In this document: positions 6,329 through 7,645 of the stretch, one piece after another
Layout of the letters: the number at the start of each line of letters is the position of its first letter
How positions within the stretch are numbered: the first letter of the stretch is position 1
Assembly (NCBI GenBank): GCA_017396055.1
Contig: JAFQND010000108.1
Location: forward strand, 1-7,645
DNA from: Oscillospiraceae bacterium
GTDB lineage: Bacteria; Bacillota; Clostridia; Oscillospirales; Ruminococcaceae
Length of the DNA: 7,645 nucleotides
Reading direction: 5' to 3'
Translations under genes and position numbers: made by a program
Notes under the pieces: generated by a model
The model's database searches: none
Told to the model about the DNA's origin: nothing
Seen by the model: the letters and a program-made list of their open reading frames with translations, nothing else

Positions 6329-7144
6329 ATGAAAGATATCCTCACTGCCCCCTTCCTGAAGGAAGTCTGCAAGATCCTCGACAATATGTACCGCATGGGC
6401 TGGGACGAGCGCAACGGCGGCAACCTGAGCTATATCCTCAAAGAGGAAGAAGTTGCCGAGTACCTCGATCTGAATCAGGTTATCCGCGTTATCCCCACCA
6501 TCTTTGATGCTTCTGCTCTGGCAGGAAAGATCTTCATCGTCACCGGCACCGGCAAGTATTTCCGCAATGTGATGGATGCTCCTGCAACCAACCTGGGCAT
6601 CGTCCGCGTCGGCAAGGACGGAAAGAATCTTGACCTGCTGTGGGGTTATGATGACGGCGGCCGTCCCACCAGCGAACTGCCCGCTCATTTCCGCACTCAT
6701 ATCTCCCGTCTGGAAAACGATCCCGAGCACCGCGTTGTCATCCATACCCATGCCACCAACGTCATCGCCATGACCTTCGTACATTCTCTGGAGGAGAGAG
6801 CATTCACCCGCACCCTCTGGCAGATGTGCACCGAATGCATGGTCGTCTTCCCCGACGGTGTCGGCGTACTGCCCTGGATGCTTTGCGGCAACGATGAGAT
6901 CGGTATCGCCACCGCCGAAAAGATGAAGGAATTCCGTCTGGTCGTCTGGGCACAGCACGGTATCTTCGGCACCGGCCGCGACATTGATGAGGCTTTCGGT
7001 CTGATCGAGACTGTCGAAAAGGCTGCTGAGATCTACATCAAGGTCATGCATATGCCCATTCTGCAGAGCATCACCGACGAAGAGCTGAAGATCCTGGCCG
7101 ACGCTTTCGGCGTCACCCCCAGAGCCGGCTATCTGAACGTATAA
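6329..7144 (+). CDS. rhaD: Rhamnulose-1-phosphate aldolase
   Basis: This class II, zinc-dependent aldolase cleaves L-rhamnulose-1-phosphate to dihydroxyacetone phosphate and L-lactaldehyde. At 271 residues it matches the usual RhaD length. The phosphate-binding segments NGGNLS (29-34) and VTGTGKYF (71-78) are present, followed by catalytic E116 in TSELPAH (114-120). The zinc ligands are H139 and H141 in VVIHTHATN (136-144) and H210 in AQHGIFGTG (208-216). This order separates it from the related fuculose-phosphate aldolase and RhaD/SorC-dehydrogenase fusion types. AAGGAG (6316-6321) overlaps the rhaA stop codon and sits 7 bases before the ATG, suggesting translational coupling. It is the last gene of the operon, followed within about 10 bases by a strong terminator. 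No lactaldehyde reductase or dehydrogenase gene is adjacent, so L-lactaldehyde must be handled by a gene elsewhere. Confidence 0.96.
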   Translation: MKDILTAPFLKEVCKILDNMYRMGWDERNGGNLSYILKEEEVAEYLDLNQVIRVIPTIFDASALAGKIFIVTGTGKYFRNVMDAPATNLGIVRVGKDGKNLDLLWGYDDGGRPTSELPAHFRTHISRLENDPEHRVVIHTHATNVIAMTFVHSLEERAFTRTLWQMCTECMVVFPDGVGVLPWMLCGNDEIGIATAEKMKEFRLVVWAQHGIFGTGRDIDEAFGLIETVEKAAEIYIKVMHMPILQSITDEELKILADAFGVTPRAGYLNV

Positions 7145-7153
7145 AAACCGTTT

Positions 7154-7190
7154 TCCCGTCTCTGACGCTGTGCAGAGACGGGATTTTTCT
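7154..7190 (+). terminator. Strong intrinsic terminator of the rhaBAD operon
   Basis: CCCGTCTCTG (7155-7164) pairs perfectly with CAGAGACGGG (7173-7182) around an 8-base loop, and T7154-A7183 adds one more pair. A TTTTTCTTCTT-like tract follows from 7184. It ends the transcript immediately downstream of rhaD and separates the operon from the next gene. Confidence 0.92.
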
Positions 7191-7199
7191 TCAAAAGGC

Positions 7200-7228
7200 T
7201 TGACCAGGAAGCCGGAACAGTGTACAAT
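7200..7228 (+). promoter_or_regulatory. Promoter of the 97-codon downstream gene
   Basis: TTGACC (7200-7205) and TACAAT (7223-7228) are separated by exactly 17 bases, one mismatch each from the sigma-A consensus. Because it lies just after the rha terminator, the small gene appears to be transcribed independently of rhamnose control. No ATGAGC element is present here. Confidence 0.78.
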
Positions 7229-7245
7229 AAAATACAATCTGATAC

Positions 7246-7250
7246 GGAGG
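7246..7250 (+). promoter_or_regulatory. Ribosome binding site for the 97-codon gene
   Basis: GGAGG is followed by two in-frame ATGs: 7254 (3-base spacing, too short) and 7260 (9-base spacing, acceptable). This favours 7260 as the start. The longer open frame beginning at 7170 would start inside the terminator hairpin and upstream of the promoter, so it is not used. Confidence 0.75.
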
Positions 7251-7259
7251 TATATGGAT

Positions 7260-7553
7260 ATGCGTACTCTGCACATTGTCAACGAATTCAAAGCCGAAGC
7301 CGGCAATGCCGTCTTCACCAAACAGCAGGCTGTTGCCGCTACTCTGCAGCTGCTGGAGAAAGAAAAGCTCTTCCCCGAAAATACCGCTGAAGAAACTGCA
7401 GTCTTTGCCGCTGCTATCGCCAAAGCTGAGTTCCGTTATATCGATGCCACCAGAACCGAGACCGACCGGATGCTGGACGGTCTGGGTGTGGCAAGATTCA
7501 CCACCGAAGATATCGTAAAGGGTATCGAGGCGCTGCTGTTCGACGTAAAATGA
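7260..7553 (+). CDS. Small conserved-looking protein of unknown function (97 aa)
   Basis: I do not recognise this 97-residue protein. It has no signal peptide, membrane segment, cysteine or metal-binding motif. It is rich in Ala, Glu, Lys and Thr and looks mainly helical and soluble. Visible segments are an amphipathic helix at about residues 20-36 (KQQAVAATLQLLEKEK region), a second Ala/Glu-rich helix at about 43-60, then RYIDATRTETDRMLDGLGVARF (59-80) and a final helix TTEDIVKGIEALLF (81-94). Evidence that it is a real gene: its own near-consensus promoter, GGAGG site, a strong terminator 10 bases after the stop, and C-ending codon use like the rha genes. It could be a regulatory or adaptor protein; no function is claimed. 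If the start were 7254 it would be two residues longer. Confidence 0.8.
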   Translation: MRTLHIVNEFKAEAGNAVFTKQQAVAATLQLLEKEKLFPENTAEETAVFAAAIAKAEFRYIDATRTETDRMLDGLGVARFTTEDIVKGIEALLFDVK

Positions 7554-7562
7554 TCGGACTTG

Positions 7563-7600
7563 ACGGTGGGACAGGTTCTGTCCTGCCGTTTTTCTTTTTT
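7563..7600 (+). terminator. Strong intrinsic terminator after the 97-codon gene
   Basis: Bases 7563-7574 (from ACGG) pair with 7578-7589 (to CCGT) through 12 pairs with two G-U wobbles and a 3-base loop. A long T-rich run (7589-7600, interrupted by one C) follows. The next gene's ribosome site starts only a few bases later, so that gene depends on readthrough or on a promoter not obvious here. Confidence 0.88.
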
Positions 7601-7612
7601 CAGGAGGACACC

Positions 7613-7645
7613 ATGAAGGAAATATTTCTGTTCCCGGAGCCGCAG
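7613..7645 (+). CDS. 5' end of a further gene (first 11 codons only)
   Basis: AGGAGG (7602-7607) lies 5 bases before an ATG, and the frame stays open to the window edge, reading M-K-E-I-F-L-F-P-E-P-Q. This is too short to identify. An N terminus with a LFPxPQ-like stretch occurs in some family 20 glycoside hydrolases, which would fit a sugar-utilisation neighbourhood, but this is only a guess. The ribosome site begins 1-2 bases after the T-run of the preceding terminator. Confidence 0.65.
   Translation, partial: MKEIFLFPEPQ

Noticed and set aside
7170..7259. Longer start for the 97-codon gene
   Set aside because: It begins inside the rha terminator and upstream of the gene's own promoter, with no Shine-Dalgarno sequence.
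5039..7423. 794-codon minus-strand open frame
   Set aside because: It lies opposite rhaA, rhaD and the small gene, runs through a terminator, has Gly/Asp/Val/Phe-rich composition typical of a reverse shadow, and shows no family resemblance. The plus-strand genes are unambiguous.
1..7645. CRISPR arrays, tRNA/rRNA genes, insertion sequences, riboswitches, toxin-antitoxin pairs
   Set aside because: I saw no regularly spaced repeats, cloverleaf, transposase, long leader structure or such gene pair. All gaps between genes are under 200 bases and are explained by promoters, ribosome sites and terminators.

Overview
The window (about 7.6 kb, moderately high GC, strong C-ending codon preference in the well-expressed genes) looks like the chromosome of a gut-type Gram-positive bacterium, most likely a Clostridia member of the Oscillospiraceae/Ruminococcaceae kind. 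This rests on the AGGAGG-type ribosome sites, the TTGACA/TATAAT-type promoters, the DeoR-type rhamnose regulator and the overall protein style. It is an inference, because no marker gene is present.

Layout. Positions 2-967 hold the 3' part of a TrpB2-type tryptophan synthase beta chain, closed by a hairpin whose U-tract is poor. A tight two-gene unit on the same strand follows: a GNAT acetyltransferase resembling streptothricin acetyltransferases (1031-1555) and, 17 bp later, a serine peptidase of family S66 (LD-carboxypeptidase/MccF type, 1573-2580). A bidirectional hairpin terminator at 2588-2634 separates this unit from a convergent DeoR-family repressor gene (2627-3388, minus strand).

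Divergent from the repressor is the rhamnose catabolic operon: rhaB (rhamnulokinase, 3566-5038), rhaA (L-rhamnose isomerase, 5063-6316) and rhaD (rhamnulose-1-phosphate aldolase, 6329-7144), ending at a strong terminator near 7154-7190. Together the three enzymes convert L-rhamnose to L-rhamnulose, then L-rhamnulose-1-phosphate, then dihydroxyacetone phosphate and L-lactaldehyde. No transporter, mutarotase or lactaldehyde-processing gene is in view. The 177-bp region between the repressor and rhaB carries two back-to-back sigma-A-type promoters. Copies of an ATGAGC element lie in the spacers of both, a layout that fits repression of both directions by the DeoR protein.

After the operon comes a 97-codon gene of unknown function with its own promoter (7200-7228) and a strong terminator (7563-7600). 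The window ends with the first 11 codons of another gene (from 7613).

The most interesting points are the compact operator/promoter architecture of the rha switch, the GNAT + S66 pair, which recalls the two detoxifying immunity activities known from microcin C systems (MccE C-terminal domain and MccF), and the isolated small gene. I see no CRISPR array, tRNA, rRNA, insertion sequence or phage gene, and no gene-free stretch longer than 300 bases.
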